The notes: generated from the letters alone by a model not told the origin. Counted from the first letter of the stretch, positions 14,243 through 23,616 are shown. The stretch: DNA of 33,493 nt from Deltaproteobacteria bacterium (GCA_016219175.1 JACRCD010000011.1:1-33493); one strand, 5' to 3'. Made by a program: numbers and translations.

Positions 14243-17200
14243 TTAGCCCGTCTTCTGCACTTTTTTCTCCCGGCCGATGAAAAAGAGCAGAAGCGAGGGA
14301 ATGACGAAGATGGTGAGCACGGTGGAGAGGACCAGGCCGCCCAGCAGCACCGAGCCGAGGCCGCGGTAAAGTTCCGAGCCGGGGCCGGGGGCGACCACCA
14401 GGGGCAGCATGCCGAGCACGCTGGCCGCCGCGGTCATGTAAATGGGGCGCAGCCGGGTGCGGGTTGATTCGAGCACGGCCTCCCTGGGCTCGTAACCCTC
14501 ATCGCGGATATAGTTTAGGGCCTGGTAGACGATGAGGATGGCGTTGTTCACCACCACGCCCACCAGGATGACAAAGCCCAGCATGGTGAGGATGTCGAGC
14601 GGCTGCGGGGCGATGAAGCGGTTCACCAGCGCGAGTCCCAGAAAGCCGCCGGCCCCGGCCAGGGGGATGGTGGCCATGATGAGAAGCGGATAGATAAAGC
14701 TTGAAAACATGGCGGACATGAGTAGATAAATGATCATGGAGGCCAGGAGGAAATTCCATTGCAGGGCCTGGCGCGCCTCGGTCAGTTTGTCGGCCGTGCC
14801 GCTCAGCGACACCTCGATGTTGCTGAGCTCGCCGGACGTCCGCAGCTCCGGCACGATCTCGGTGCGGATGGTCTCCATGGCCTGTTCGAGAGGGATTCCT
14901 GTCGGCGGGGTGACCTGCAGGGTGATGGTCCGCTGCCGTTCCAGGTGGCGGATCTCGGTGGTGCCGGTTGCCTGACTGACCGCGGCCAGCGACGACACCG
15001 GCACCACCCGGCCGGTGGGCGTGCGAACCGGCGCCTCAGCCAGCTCCTCCGGGGTGGTCAGCCCTTTTTCCTCCGCAACCAGCACCAAGTCGATCTTTTT
15101 TTTCCCCTCCTGCTTGAATTCCCCCACCTTCCGTCCGTCCATGAGCACATCAATGGCCTGGCCCAGGTCACGGGCGCTCATGCCCGCGGCCTGCAGCCGG
15201 TCCAGGTCCGGGGTGAAGCGGATCTCTGGATAGGTGATCTCAAGTGACGGCACGGGCCGCACCTGGGACCCGGGGATCTTCCGCATGATGGCAGCGAACA
15301 GCGCCCCGCCCCCCTCCACGGTGCGGGCCACATCCTCACTCCTGAGATCCACGTCAATGGTCCGGCCCCGGCCCAGGGTGGTCTGGAAAACGCCGGCCTG
15401 ATTGCTGACGCCGAAGACGCCCGGGATGGAGCGGATAATGCGGGTGAAAAACGGGATGAGCTCCGCGGCCCGCTGCTCGTGGGTGCTGATGGCCCCAAAC
15501 AGCATGATGCGCTCGGCGCCCACGTAAAAGATGTTTTTGATGCCGGGCACCCCGTCCGCATCCCGGCGCATGTGGGGTTCGACCTGGTCGTAAATCTGGT
15601 GGCCGATACCGTACCGCTCCTCATAGGAGAGTCCGGGCGGCGGGATGAGGATGTTGAGCACCAGGTTGCGGTTGCCCTGGGGCAGGTACTCCATCTTCGG
15701 GAAAAGCAGCATGGTGAGCAGGGAGCAGAAGCCGATCCAAAAGACCACGGTGAGCAGCCGGGTGAGGGCGTTGGTGAGGGCGAGCCGCACCAGGACCATG
15801 TAGCCCTCGCTCAGGATCGTACCGAAGCGGACCAGGACGGAGGGCCGGCTGGGACGAACCTCGACGGGACCCTTGTTCCGGCGAAGCCCCGCCAGCCATT
15901 TCACCAGGATGGGGATGGTCAGCACCGAGACATAGAAGCTGATGAGCTGGCTGGCGGAGACGGCGATGGCGATGTCCCGGAAGAGCTGCCCCACCTCCTC
16001 CTTGATAAAGATAACGGGCAGGAAAACGAACATGGCGGTAAAGGTGTTGAGCAGCAGCGCCGCCCAGACCTCGCGGGTGCCGTCGTAGGCGGCGGTAACC
16101 GCATCCTTGCCCATGGAGCGGTGGCGCTCGATGTTCTCGATGACCACGATGGCGTTATCGACCAGCATGCCCACTGAAAAGGAAATGCCGGACAGGCTTA
16201 TGACATTCAGGTTGCGGCCCAGCAGGTGGAGCAGGATAAAGGTGCCGATGATGCTGACCGGGATGGTCAGCGCCACCACCAGGGTCGGCGAGATGCGGCG
16301 CAGGAAAAGCAGCAGCGCGCCGACGGCGAGCAGGCCGCCCACCAGGATATCGTCCTTCACCAGCTGGATGGCGCCCAGAATATAGGGCCGCTGGTCATAG
16401 ACCCATTCCAGGCGGAGATCCTTGGCCGCCAGGACATTATCGTTCAGGTTCCGGACCACCGCTTCCATCCGGTCGGTAAGGGACAGCACGTTCACATCCG
16501 GCTCCGGCTTGATGCCGATGGCAATGCCCTCTTCACCGTTATGGAGCATGGCATCGGTCAACGGCGCGTAATCGAGATGGACCCGGGCCAGATCACCCAT
16601 GGTGATGCGTTGGTCGCCGTTGGAGCGCACCACGATGGAGGCGACGTCGGCCGGTGTTTTGGCCTCCCCCACGGTGCGGATCCTGTAGTCGCGTCGGCCG
16701 ACCCCCATGGTGCCGGCCGCGATGTCAACGTTGTTGTCGTCAAGGGCCCGGATCAGCTCGGCAACCGTCACCCCAAAAGCCGCCAGCCGGTCGTCGCGCA
16801 TCTCCACGTGCAGCTCTTGCTCGCGGCCGCCGCCGACAAAGAGGTCGGCGACCCCTTCCACCCGTTCCAGGTACTGGCGGATCTCGTCCTCGAAATAGGT
16901 CCTGGCATTGTAAACGGACTGGTGATTGCCCGCCCTGACCTTCATGATCATCCAGATGACGGGGGAGGTGGCGGCGCCGGTGGCGTTTATCACCGGCCGT
17001 TCGGCGTTCTGGGGATAGGAGCGGACCTCGCTCAGTTTGTTGGAGACGCGCAGCAGGGCGTTATCCACGTCAACCCCCACCTTGAAGCGCAGGGTGATGA
17101 CCCCGGAGCCGTCATAGGAGCTGCTCTCCATCTCGTTTAAGCCCGGGATGCCCTTCAGCACCTTCTCCTGCTCCTCGATGATCTCCCGCTCCACCTCATA

Positions 17201-17368
17201 GGGGGTGGCGCCGGTCCAGACGGTGGTGACGGTGATCTCGGGCTCGATGACGCTGGGGCTCAACTGGTAGGGCATGCGGTTGAGGGAGATGAGCCCGAAG
17301 AGCACGAGCAGGATGACACCCACCACCACGCTCACCGGCTGTTCAAGGGATTTTTTGATGAGGTCCAT
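14243..17368 (-). CDS. RND-family efflux transporter permease
   Basis: A 1041-aa inner-membrane proton antiporter of the AcrB/MexB superfamily with the standard layout: TM1 at residues 12-30, a large periplasmic loop, TM2-TM6 (about 335-495), TM7 near 535, a second loop and TM8-TM12 (about 860-1030). TM4 contains SVGMLVDNAIVVIENIER: the first of the two AcrB aspartates is kept, the second is Asn. In TM10 VVNNAILIV replaces the lysine of AcrB by Asn. So it belongs to a group whose proton relay differs from AcrB. It starts 14 bases after the adaptor stop with no ribosome-binding site of its own, so it is presumably coupled. No outer-membrane channel gene lies in the window. The substrate is unknown; heavy-metal signatures are not evident. 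Confidence 0.93.
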   Translation of the reverse strand: MDLIKKSLEQPVSVVVGVILLVLFGLISLNRMPYQLSPSVIEPEITVTTVWTGATPYEVEREIIEEQEKVLKGIPGLNEMESSSYDGSGVITLRFKVGVDVDNALLRVSNKLSEVRSYPQNAERPVINATGAATSPVIWMIMKVRAGNHQSVYNARTYFEDEIRQYLERVEGVADLFVGGGREQELHVEMRDDRLAAFGVTVAELIRALDDNNVDIAAGTMGVGRRDYRIRTVGEAKTPADVASIVVRSNGDQRITMGDLARVHLDYAPLTDAMLHNGEEGIAIGIKPEPDVNVLSLTDRMEAVVRNLNDNVLAAKDLRLEWVYDQRPYILGAIQLVKDDILVGGLLAVGALLLFLRRISPTLVVALTIPVSIIGTFILLHLLGRNLNVISLSGISFSVGMLVDNAIVVIENIERHRSMGKDAVTAAYDGTREVWAALLLNTFTAMFVFLPVIFIKEEVGQLFRDIAIAVSASQLISFYVSVLTIPILVKWLAGLRRNKGPVEVRPSRPSVLVRFGTILSEGYMVLVRLALTNALTRLLTVVFWIGFCSLLTMLLFPKMEYLPQGNRNLVLNILIPPPGLSYEERYGIGHQIYDQVEPHMRRDADGVPGIKNIFYVGAERIMLFGAISTHEQRAAELIPFFTRIIRSIPGVFGVSNQAGVFQTTLGRGRTIDVDLRSEDVARTVEGGGALFAAIMRKIPGSQVRPVPSLEITYPEIRFTPDLDRLQAAGMSARDLGQAIDVLMDGRKVGEFKQEGKKKIDLVLVAEEKGLTTPEELAEAPVRTPTGRVVPVSSLAAVSQATGTTEIRHLERQRTITLQVTPPTGIPLEQAMETIRTEIVPELRTSGELSNIEVSLSGTADKLTEARQALQWNFLLASMIIYLLMSAMFSSFIYPLLIMATIPLAGAGGFLGLALVNRFIAPQPLDILTMLGFVILVGVVVNNAILIVYQALNYIRDEGYEPREAVLESTRTRLRPIYMTAAASVLGMLPLVVAPGPGSELYRGLGSVLLGGLVLSTVLTIFVIPSLLLFFIGREKKVQKTG

Positions 17369-17382
17369 TTAGGTTCTTTTGG

Positions 17383-18471
17383 TCACTTTTTCATCTGCAG
17401 GGGCTGCCCATCCCGAAGCCTCTCGTGCCCTTTTACCACAATCCGCATGCCTGGTTTAAGCCCATCCGTTTCCACCCCGGCCCGGTCGCCTTCATAGCCC
17501 AGAAGCGTGACCGGCAGCAGGCGGGCCGCGCCGTCTACCTCGGTAAAGACGCTGTCCCGGCCCATGACCGGCACCACCGCATCCCGGGGCACGAGCAGCC
17601 CTTCCCTCCGTTCGCCCGCCGGCAGCCAGAGGCGGGCCTCCATGCCTTCCATGAGCAGCGGGGAGGCGGGCAGCCTGACCTTTATCGGGAAGGTGCGGGT
17701 GGCGCTGTCGCCCAGGGGGATGATCGCCTCAAGGCGGCCGGTGAAGGACTGGCCGGCAATCTCCGCCACCACCTCCTGCCCCTGATCGAGATGTTGAATA
17801 ACCGCGGCGGAACCATTGATGACCGCATCCACCTGCCGGAAATCCGCCAGCACGCCGACCACTCCGCCCCGGTCCAGCCACTCGCCCGGCTCTATGTTGC
17901 GCTGCAGCACCACCCCATCAAAGGGCGCCAATACTTGCGCCTTGTTGATCTCCATGGTCAGCCGTTCCGACTCGGCCGCGGTGGCGGCGAGTTTCTTTTC
18001 CAGGCCGAGCATCCGGTAGCGGTATTCATCATAGGTTTGCCGGGCGATGGCCTCGGTTTCCCGCAGTTCAGCAAAGCGGCTGAAATCGAGGCGGGCCAGG
18101 TCGAGTTCCACCTGAACCTGCCCCTGCTGGGCTCGCAGGGCGGCAAGTGACTGCTGTCGGAGTTCGGTATCCACTTCGGCCAGCACCTCCCCCTTTTTTA
18201 CCTGCCTCCCTTCCTCAAAGCCTACCCGCAGCACCAGGCCGTCAATTTCGGCGGCCACATCGGCCACATGGGCAAAACGGACCGTTCCCACCCAGGGTGT
18301 CAGCGGCTGGATGGAGCCCGCTTCCACCGGGGCGAGCACGACCACGGCCGGCGGGGCCTGTGGGCCCTGGGCCGCGGCCCGGGCCGCCGGCAGGAGGCTT
18401 GCCGCCAACGCCAAGGTGATCAGAGCGAGGAGAAAAAGAGGCTTTCTTTTTTGCACGGTGTATTTTCCCAT
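17383..18471 (-). CDS. RND efflux periplasmic adaptor (membrane fusion protein)
   Basis: A 362-aa partner of the permease that follows. A signal peptide spans residues 1-33 (KRKPLFLLALITLALAASLL core, then PAARAAAQG). Next come a barrel-sandwich or lipoyl half (VADVAAEIDGLVLRVGFEEG with VKKGEVLAEVD), an alpha-helical hairpin (about 95-170) and the second half AQVLAPFDGVVLQRNIEPGE. A beta-barrel and a membrane-proximal domain close the protein (LLVPRDAVVPV, VVKGHERLRDGQPL). The open frame begins at TTG 18486, but ATG 18471 gives a proper signal peptide and is preferred; the ribosome-binding site is weak either way. It probably bridges the pump to a TolC-like channel encoded elsewhere. Confidence 0.92.
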   Translation of the reverse strand: MGKYTVQKRKPLFLLALITLALAASLLPAARAAAQGPQAPPAVVVLAPVEAGSIQPLTPWVGTVRFAHVADVAAEIDGLVLRVGFEEGRQVKKGEVLAEVDTELRQQSLAALRAQQGQVQVELDLARLDFSRFAELRETEAIARQTYDEYRYRMLGLEKKLAATAAESERLTMEINKAQVLAPFDGVVLQRNIEPGEWLDRGGVVGVLADFRQVDAVINGSAAVIQHLDQGQEVVAEIAGQSFTGRLEAIIPLGDSATRTFPIKVRLPASPLLMEGMEARLWLPAGERREGLLVPRDAVVPVMGRDSVFTEVDGAARLLPVTLLGYEGDRAGVETDGLKPGMRIVVKGHERLRDGQPLQMKK

Positions 18472-18555
18472 AAACCAATCTACCAAAAAACGGCGGGCAA
18501 TTGTAATGTTTTTTCACTCAATAACGGGGCAGGAGAACGGTGGCGCCTGATCGCG

Positions 18556-18590
18556 AAAAAAAAACAGCCGGCGCCAGACCAGGCGCCGGC
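18556..18590 (-). terminator. Intrinsic terminator upstream of the RND operon, pointing into it
   Basis: GCCGGCGCC (18567-18575) and GGCGCCGGC (18582-18590) make a perfect 9-bp GC stem with a 6-base loop; on the minus strand nine T residues follow (18564-18556). It lies about 85 bases before the adaptor ATG, in the same direction, while the gene on the other side is divergent. So it does not close any gene visible here: it either attenuates the efflux operon or stops antisense transcription from the chemoreceptor side. Confidence 0.85.
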
Positions 18591-18850
18591 CAATATCAAA
18601 GAGACTTTTTGAAATTACTTTTAAGAATAATGGCATTATCCATAAAAAAAAGTTGTTTCTAGTTGAGGTATTGTGAAAGGATAATTCCTGATGTGTAATT
18701 CATAAAGGTGAAAGTATATTCCATGGGTGAACCAATGGCATGAAATTGACCTTGCCTGAAAACTTCCGTCATTAAAATAGAAAATTATTTTTCGTTTTTT
18801 TGCTGTTTGCCTTCGTTGATCAACATTTTATGCATTCAAGGAGGAGAATA
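18591..18850. other. Intergenic region upstream of the double-CZB chemoreceptor
   Basis: AT-rich and without a credible gene. On the plus strand TTGACC (18746-18751) followed after 17-18 bases by TCATTA/CATTAA is a possible promoter for the chemoreceptor. Short minus-strand frames of 14-15 codons before the terminator lack ribosome-binding sites. AAGGAGGAG directly before 18851 is the receptor's ribosome-binding site. Confidence 0.4.
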
Positions 18851-20992
18851 ATGATGAAGTGGCAGGATCTTTCGCTTTCCCTCAAACTTGGCGTGGTGTT
18901 TGGCTTGATTATAGCCATGACGGCGGGTATCGCCCTGGTATCCTATGCCGGCATCAAGAATATTGTCTTTAACGCCCATGAGGTTATCGAGGGCAACAGC
19001 ATTCGTGCTGAAATCTCTGCCGCGGAAATCGCCCACCTCAACTGGACGAAAAAAGTCAGTTCCTTTCTGACGGAAAACGCCAAGCAGGATCTGGATGTAC
19101 AAGTTGACGACCACAAATGCGTCTTTGGCCAATGGCTTTACGGAGAACATCGAAATGAAGCGGAAACCAGGATTCCCTCCATTGCCCCCTATCTGCAGGA
19201 AATAGAAAAGGTTCATTTTGATCTGCATGCCTCCGCCTCCGACATAAAAAAGAATTTCCATCTTGCCGATCCAAACCTGCCGTCGATTTTGGCTGAGCGG
19301 GAAATAGATCATCTGCGGTTTATCGATAAGGTCAATGATGTGTTTAACGGTGTTGCCGAGGATTTTGACGTTGAGACCGATCCTCATAAATGCAGACTTG
19401 GCATCTGGCTTTACGGGGAAGGAGCGAGCAATGCCATCACGGTTGAACCTGAACTTGAGCCAGCCATTAAAAGTCTCATCGACCCCCATGTCAGACTTCA
19501 CCTGTCAGTAGTGGATCTCCAAAAAAACTGGCAGACGAATGATCCTGCCGGCAAAATAACCAGCCGCACGATATTAACCAGCGTAACCCTTCCCGCCCTC
19601 CATGAAGTTGAACATATTCTCGGCAACGTCCGGGCCGAAGCTGTCAAGGATCTCGCCGGCATGAAAGCGGCCAACGATATATACGTGCAACGGACTCTTC
19701 CCGCCCTGGCTCGGGTGCAGGAGACATTGGCCAAAGTCAAGAATGAGGTGGATGCCAATATGATGACGGATGCAGTCATGCTTGACAGCGCAACCAAGGC
19801 AAAGCGTAATGTGCTGCTCATCGCCCTGTTAACGATCTGTTCTGGCGTTGTTCTTTCCGCCTTCATCGCCAGAAGGATCGCGGGTCCCCTTGTCATGGGA
19901 GTTCATTTTGCCCATAAAATCGCCAACGGTGATCTGCGGGAAAAACTGGCAATCGATCAGGACGATGAGGTAGGAAAGCTGGCGAAGGCGTTGAACGGCA
20001 TGGCTGATAATCTGCGGCAGATCATGGGGAGTATTGCCGAGAAAAGCCGTCTGGTGACCGCATCTTCGGGAAAACTCTTTTCCTCTTCGGAAGAAATGGC
20101 GGGGGCAGCGGGGCGATTGGAGAATGAGACCTCGGCAACGGTCAGGACCACTGATGGAATCACGGCTAATATTCAGGCTGTCTCTGATGCTGCCGTAATG
20201 ATGTCTGCCAAAGCGCAGGACATTTCGTCCGCGTCCGGTGAGATGTCTGCAAATGTCAATAATGTGGCTGCGGCCATTGAGGAAATGACCGCCTCGATTC
20301 AGGAGGTGGCGGAGAACTGCACCAAGGCCCGGAATTTTTCCGGAGAAGGTAAGAGCAAAAGTGATGCTTCAAAGTTATTGATCGCCGAGCTTGATCAGGC
20401 GGCAAGGGATGTCGGGAATGTGGTTAATGTCATTACCGAGATAACCGAGCAGACCAAGCTGCTTGCCTTGAATGCCACCATTGAGGCGGCCCGGGCCGGT
20501 GAGGCGGGCAAAGGTTTTGCCGTGGTGGCCAGCGAGGTGAAAGATCTGGCCAAGCAGACAGCCGAAGCCACGGAAAATATCGCCAGGCAGATTCAGGACA
20601 TGCAGTCAAGGACCAGGTCTGTGGTTCATGTTATTGAGGAAGTTTCCCGCATCAATGAGGATATTAATGAGGTGAACACGACAATTGCCGCCGCGGTTGA
20701 AGAGCAGACCGCCACGGTCAGCGAGATCGCCAGGACCTTTGCCGGTACAGCCCTTGGCGCTGACGGGGTCTCAGCTAATATCCGGGCGCTTGCGATGGAT
20801 ATTGAGCAGGAGGTCATTGTCGGCATCAAGGCGGCGGCGGCCGGGGCAAGGGAAATTTCTAACAATATCAGCGGTGTTAACAGGGAATGCGGAGCGGGCG
20901 TCCAGAATGCGGCGTTTATTAAGAGGGCTGCCGGTGAGCTGTCTGATTTTGCCGGCGAGCTGCAGAGTCAGGTGGATAAGTTCCATCTTTAG
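18851..20992 (+). CDS. Methyl-accepting chemotaxis protein with tandem CZB zinc-binding sensor domains
   Basis: A 713-aa receptor. TM1 (about 12-33) and TM2 (about 320-341) bracket a region of about 285 residues, expected to be periplasmic. It contains two copies of the CZB pattern: His62-x-x-Trp65, Cys90-x-F-G-x-W95, His122-xxx-His126; and His154-x-x-Phe157, Cys181-x-L-G-x-W186, His213-xxx-His217. The spacings match the published 3His/1Cys zinc site in both. A HAMP domain (about 342-394) and a standard MA signalling domain follow, with the hairpin EQTKLLALNATIEAARAGEA. There is no CheR-tethering pentapeptide at the end (VDKFHL). An upstream in-frame ATG at 18800 has no ribosome-binding site, whereas 18851 follows AAGGAGGAG. 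CZB domains bind zinc and sense zinc or chlorine oxidants in known cases; the ligand here is unknown. Confidence 0.92.
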   Translation: MMKWQDLSLSLKLGVVFGLIIAMTAGIALVSYAGIKNIVFNAHEVIEGNSIRAEISAAEIAHLNWTKKVSSFLTENAKQDLDVQVDDHKCVFGQWLYGEHRNEAETRIPSIAPYLQEIEKVHFDLHASASDIKKNFHLADPNLPSILAEREIDHLRFIDKVNDVFNGVAEDFDVETDPHKCRLGIWLYGEGASNAITVEPELEPAIKSLIDPHVRLHLSVVDLQKNWQTNDPAGKITSRTILTSVTLPALHEVEHILGNVRAEAVKDLAGMKAANDIYVQRTLPALARVQETLAKVKNEVDANMMTDAVMLDSATKAKRNVLLIALLTICSGVVLSAFIARRIAGPLVMGVHFAHKIANGDLREKLAIDQDDEVGKLAKALNGMADNLRQIMGSIAEKSRLVTASSGKLFSSSEEMAGAAGRLENETSATVRTTDGITANIQAVSDAAVMMSAKAQDISSASGEMSANVNNVAAAIEEMTASIQEVAENCTKARNFSGEGKSKSDASKLLIAELDQAARDVGNVVNVITEITEQTKLLALNATIEAARAGEAGKGFAVVASEVKDLAKQTAEATENIARQIQDMQSRTRSVVHVIEEVSRINEDINEVNTTIAAAVEEQTATVSEIARTFAGTALGADGVSANIRALAMDIEQEVIVGIKAAAAGAREISNNISGVNRECGAGVQNAAFIKRAAGELSDFAGELQSQVDKFHL

Positions 20993-21189
20993 GAAGATGA
21001 CAGGGGGGAGCGGACATGCAGGGGTATTTTTCCCCGCCGCTGTCCACTCCTCGGTCGGCATGCCTTCATCGCAGGCGGAAATACCAGCCGCCTTTCTCAA
21101 TTAAATGGTAACCCCGCCTCCCCGGGGCGGCATTGGAAAGAAACGGCAGCGCACAACGAGGTCTCTCTCCTTGCCGCGGTAATATCCCG

Positions 21190-23616
21190 TCATCCTTTTA
21201 TCTTGAAACGGCTCATCATGGACTCAAGCTGCCGGGCCAGCTCCGCCAGTTTGATCGCGGCATTGTTGACCGTACCGATGCCGGAGGTGTTTTCCGTCGT
21301 CCGCTGGTTGACGGCCTGGATGTTGGCAGAGACCTCGCTGGTGCCCGTGCTCAGTTCTTCGAGCGCAGTACTGATGGTGGTGGTGCCGTTATTGGCCTGG
21401 GCCACGGCCGAGGCGATATCGTGGGCCACGGTCACCTGCTCTCTTACGGCGTTGGTGATCATGGCGGAGGAATCGTTGACCTGACCGACTATTTCTGTTA
21501 CCTCGGCGATGATCTCCACGGCCAGGCGGGTGCCGTTCTGCACCTCACTGATGCGGGCGGCGATATTGCCGGTGGCCTCGGAGGTCTGACGGGCCAGTTC
21601 CTTGACCTCGCCGGCCACCACGGCAAACCCTTTGCCCGCCTCTCCGGCCCGGGCCGCTTCGATGGTGGCGTTCAAGGCGAGCAGTTTGGTCTGTTCCGAG
21701 ATTTCGCCGATCACCCGGGTGACCTCGTTGATCTCGCCGGCTGCCTGTTCCAGGGCGTTGATGGCCTTGGTCGCCTCTCCGGCCTTTTCCAGGGCTGTTT
21801 GGGTGACCGTGGTGCCCTGCTCGGCATTGCCGCCGATTTCGGCGATGCTGGCGCTCATCTCTTCCGTGGCGCTGGCCGCGCTCTGCATTGACTGGGCGAT
21901 ATCCCGCACCGTCTCGGCCACATTCTGGGTGTTGACGCTGATTTCCTCCGTGGCGCCGGCAATGTTGGCGGACTGGGAGGATATCTCTTCCGAACTGACG
22001 GAGAGCTGTTTGGATACATCGGACAGGTCGTGGGCAGAGGAGGTCAGCTGGCGCGAATTGTCAAGAATATCCCGGACCAGGATGCTTAAGTTGTCAATCG
22101 TCTTGTTAAGCGATTTGCCGAAAGCGTCCACGTCGGAGGTGACGGTTACCGAGTGGGTCAGATCGCCGTTGCCGATTCGTTCGACGGCGTTGCTGCGTTC
22201 AAGCAGTTCGTCCCGCAGGGCGTTTAAGGCGGAGCCCATGACGGTCAGCTCGTCGTCAATGCCTTTCTTGTAGACCTTGCACTCCTTGCAGTCCCCGCCG
22301 TCCATGGCCTTTGGACAGCATGGAGCGGCGGCAAAAGAACCGGATTCGCTCCAGCAGTAAGCGTCCTTGCCGTAACTTCGACAGTCCGGCCTGTTGCACC
22401 GCATGATATTCGCACAGTGCAGGGGTTTGCCCATGCGCAGGGTGGAGGAGAGATCCCCTTTACCCATTTTTCTGCAGAATTCGACGGCCTCGTTGAGCGG
22501 CCGGTTGATGACCACGGTAATGAAAAAGATCAGACCGACGGTAAAGCAGGCGATGGCAAAGAGCATGGCCAGGGCGATGTTTCTCTGCAGGGCGCTGATG
22601 GTCTTTTCGCCGTCCTCCTTGATTTTGCTTATCATGGCCACCTGTTCGGTGATGTCATTGACGATCACCATGACCCCGACGGTCTTGCCCATGAAATTCT
22701 TGACCGGAAAGCCGGTCAGATAGTAGTTGCCGTTCAGCAGGGAGAAGGGTTTTTCATGGCCGCCAGCCAGGAGTTCCCCTTTGATCAGGGGGGTGCTGAG
22801 TTCCGTGTTGGTGCCAGCCTCCAGCACGAACTTGTTGTCCACAATCGGATACTTCACGTGATCTTCTTTCATCACGGTGGCCGTGGCAAGCTGTCCCGCA
22901 TCCAGATAGATGGCGTAATCGACCAGTTTGCTGGTTTTGCTGGCCCGCATCAGTTCGTCTATGGCGTAGATCACCTCATTGGAGCCGAGATGGTTACCCT
23001 GTTCGTCATGAATGGGGGCAATGCCGAACAGGACGGTGCCGCTTGGCACGATCTCGATGCCGGTCAAGGACTTGTGGCTTTCCCTGTTCACTGTGACCAC
23101 CGATTTCCTGAAGGAGGAAATATCATCGGAGACATCAACCTCCTCACCATTGCGCACCGCCTGCCAGCCGTCCCGCCAGAGCCGGACAAGACTGCGGCCA
23201 TTGGGCAGATGAAAGTGTATTTTGAGGGATTCCGCGCCGGTGTGGCCGGTGTAGTCGGCAATGATCGGCCTGAAATAGTCGCGCAGCTGTTCGCGCGCCT
23301 TCTGGGCCTGCCTGTCTTCCTCGTCATCCATATTGCCGGCGGCGGCGGTTTTGTACGCCCTGATAACCTCAGGGCTGCCGGAAAAAAGGGCGGCATCGTT
23401 TAACGCCTTTTTGGCGATGCGGGCCATGGTATTGTTCAGTTCCTCGATTTTTTCGGCGGATAATATCTGCAGGGTGCGCAGCATGGTATCCCTGGCCTGG
23501 CTGATCTGTTTTTCAATGTTGCTGGCGATGAGCCGGCTGGCCATGAATGCGCCGAAAACGCCGAACAGGATAAAAAAGAAGATCGTGGGGGCTGTGATCT
23601 TGGTTCTGATGTTCAT
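21190..23616 (-). CDS. Methyl-accepting chemotaxis protein with Cache-type sensor and Cys-rich cytoplasmic insert
   Basis: An 808-aa receptor. TM1 (about 10-30) and TM2 (about 345-370) enclose a periplasmic sensor of about 310 residues resembling dCache_3: IHFHLPNGRSLVRLWRDGW near 135-153, GIEIVPSGTVLFGIAPIHDE near 200-219. A HAMP-like segment follows. An insert at about 399-451 holds ten cysteines (CANIMRCNRPDC, YCW, CC, CKEC), then VYKKGIDDELTVMGSALNAL. The MA domain is complete, with the hairpin EQTKLLALNATIEAARAGEA shared with the other receptor. The cysteine pattern is like Cys-rich segments I have seen in Desulfobacterota HAMP proteins and could bind zinc or an iron-sulfur cluster, for example for redox input. 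AAGGAT about 11 bases before the ATG is the ribosome-binding site. It converges on the CZB receptor. Confidence 0.93.
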   Translation of the reverse strand: MNIRTKITAPTIFFFILFGVFGAFMASRLIASNIEKQISQARDTMLRTLQILSAEKIEELNNTMARIAKKALNDAALFSGSPEVIRAYKTAAAGNMDDEEDRQAQKAREQLRDYFRPIIADYTGHTGAESLKIHFHLPNGRSLVRLWRDGWQAVRNGEEVDVSDDISSFRKSVVTVNRESHKSLTGIEIVPSGTVLFGIAPIHDEQGNHLGSNEVIYAIDELMRASKTSKLVDYAIYLDAGQLATATVMKEDHVKYPIVDNKFVLEAGTNTELSTPLIKGELLAGGHEKPFSLLNGNYYLTGFPVKNFMGKTVGVMVIVNDITEQVAMISKIKEDGEKTISALQRNIALAMLFAIACFTVGLIFFITVVINRPLNEAVEFCRKMGKGDLSSTLRMGKPLHCANIMRCNRPDCRSYGKDAYCWSESGSFAAAPCCPKAMDGGDCKECKVYKKGIDDELTVMGSALNALRDELLERSNAVERIGNGDLTHSVTVTSDVDAFGKSLNKTIDNLSILVRDILDNSRQLTSSAHDLSDVSKQLSVSSEEISSQSANIAGATEEISVNTQNVAETVRDIAQSMQSAASATEEMSASIAEIGGNAEQGTTVTQTALEKAGEATKAINALEQAAGEINEVTRVIGEISEQTKLLALNATIEAARAGEAGKGFAVVAGEVKELARQTSEATGNIAARISEVQNGTRLAVEIIAEVTEIVGQVNDSSAMITNAVREQVTVAHDIASAVAQANNGTTTISTALEELSTGTSEVSANIQAVNQRTTENTSGIGTVNNAAIKLAELARQLESMMSRFKIKG

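Noticed and set aside
18591-18720. Leader peptide for the RND operon before its upstream terminator
   Set aside because: Two minus-strand frames of 14 and 15 codons exist, but neither has a ribosome-binding site or a run of regulatory codons.
18735-18751. Sigma-54 promoter before the CZB receptor (TGGCATGAAATTGACC)
   Set aside because: The -24 GG is present, but the invariant -12 GC at the proper distance is missing (AC instead).
20993-21189. Terminator between the two convergent chemoreceptors
   Set aside because: GC-rich partial dyads (for example GGCGG...CCGCC near 21075-21093) exist, but none has a stable stem followed by a T-run long enough to call.
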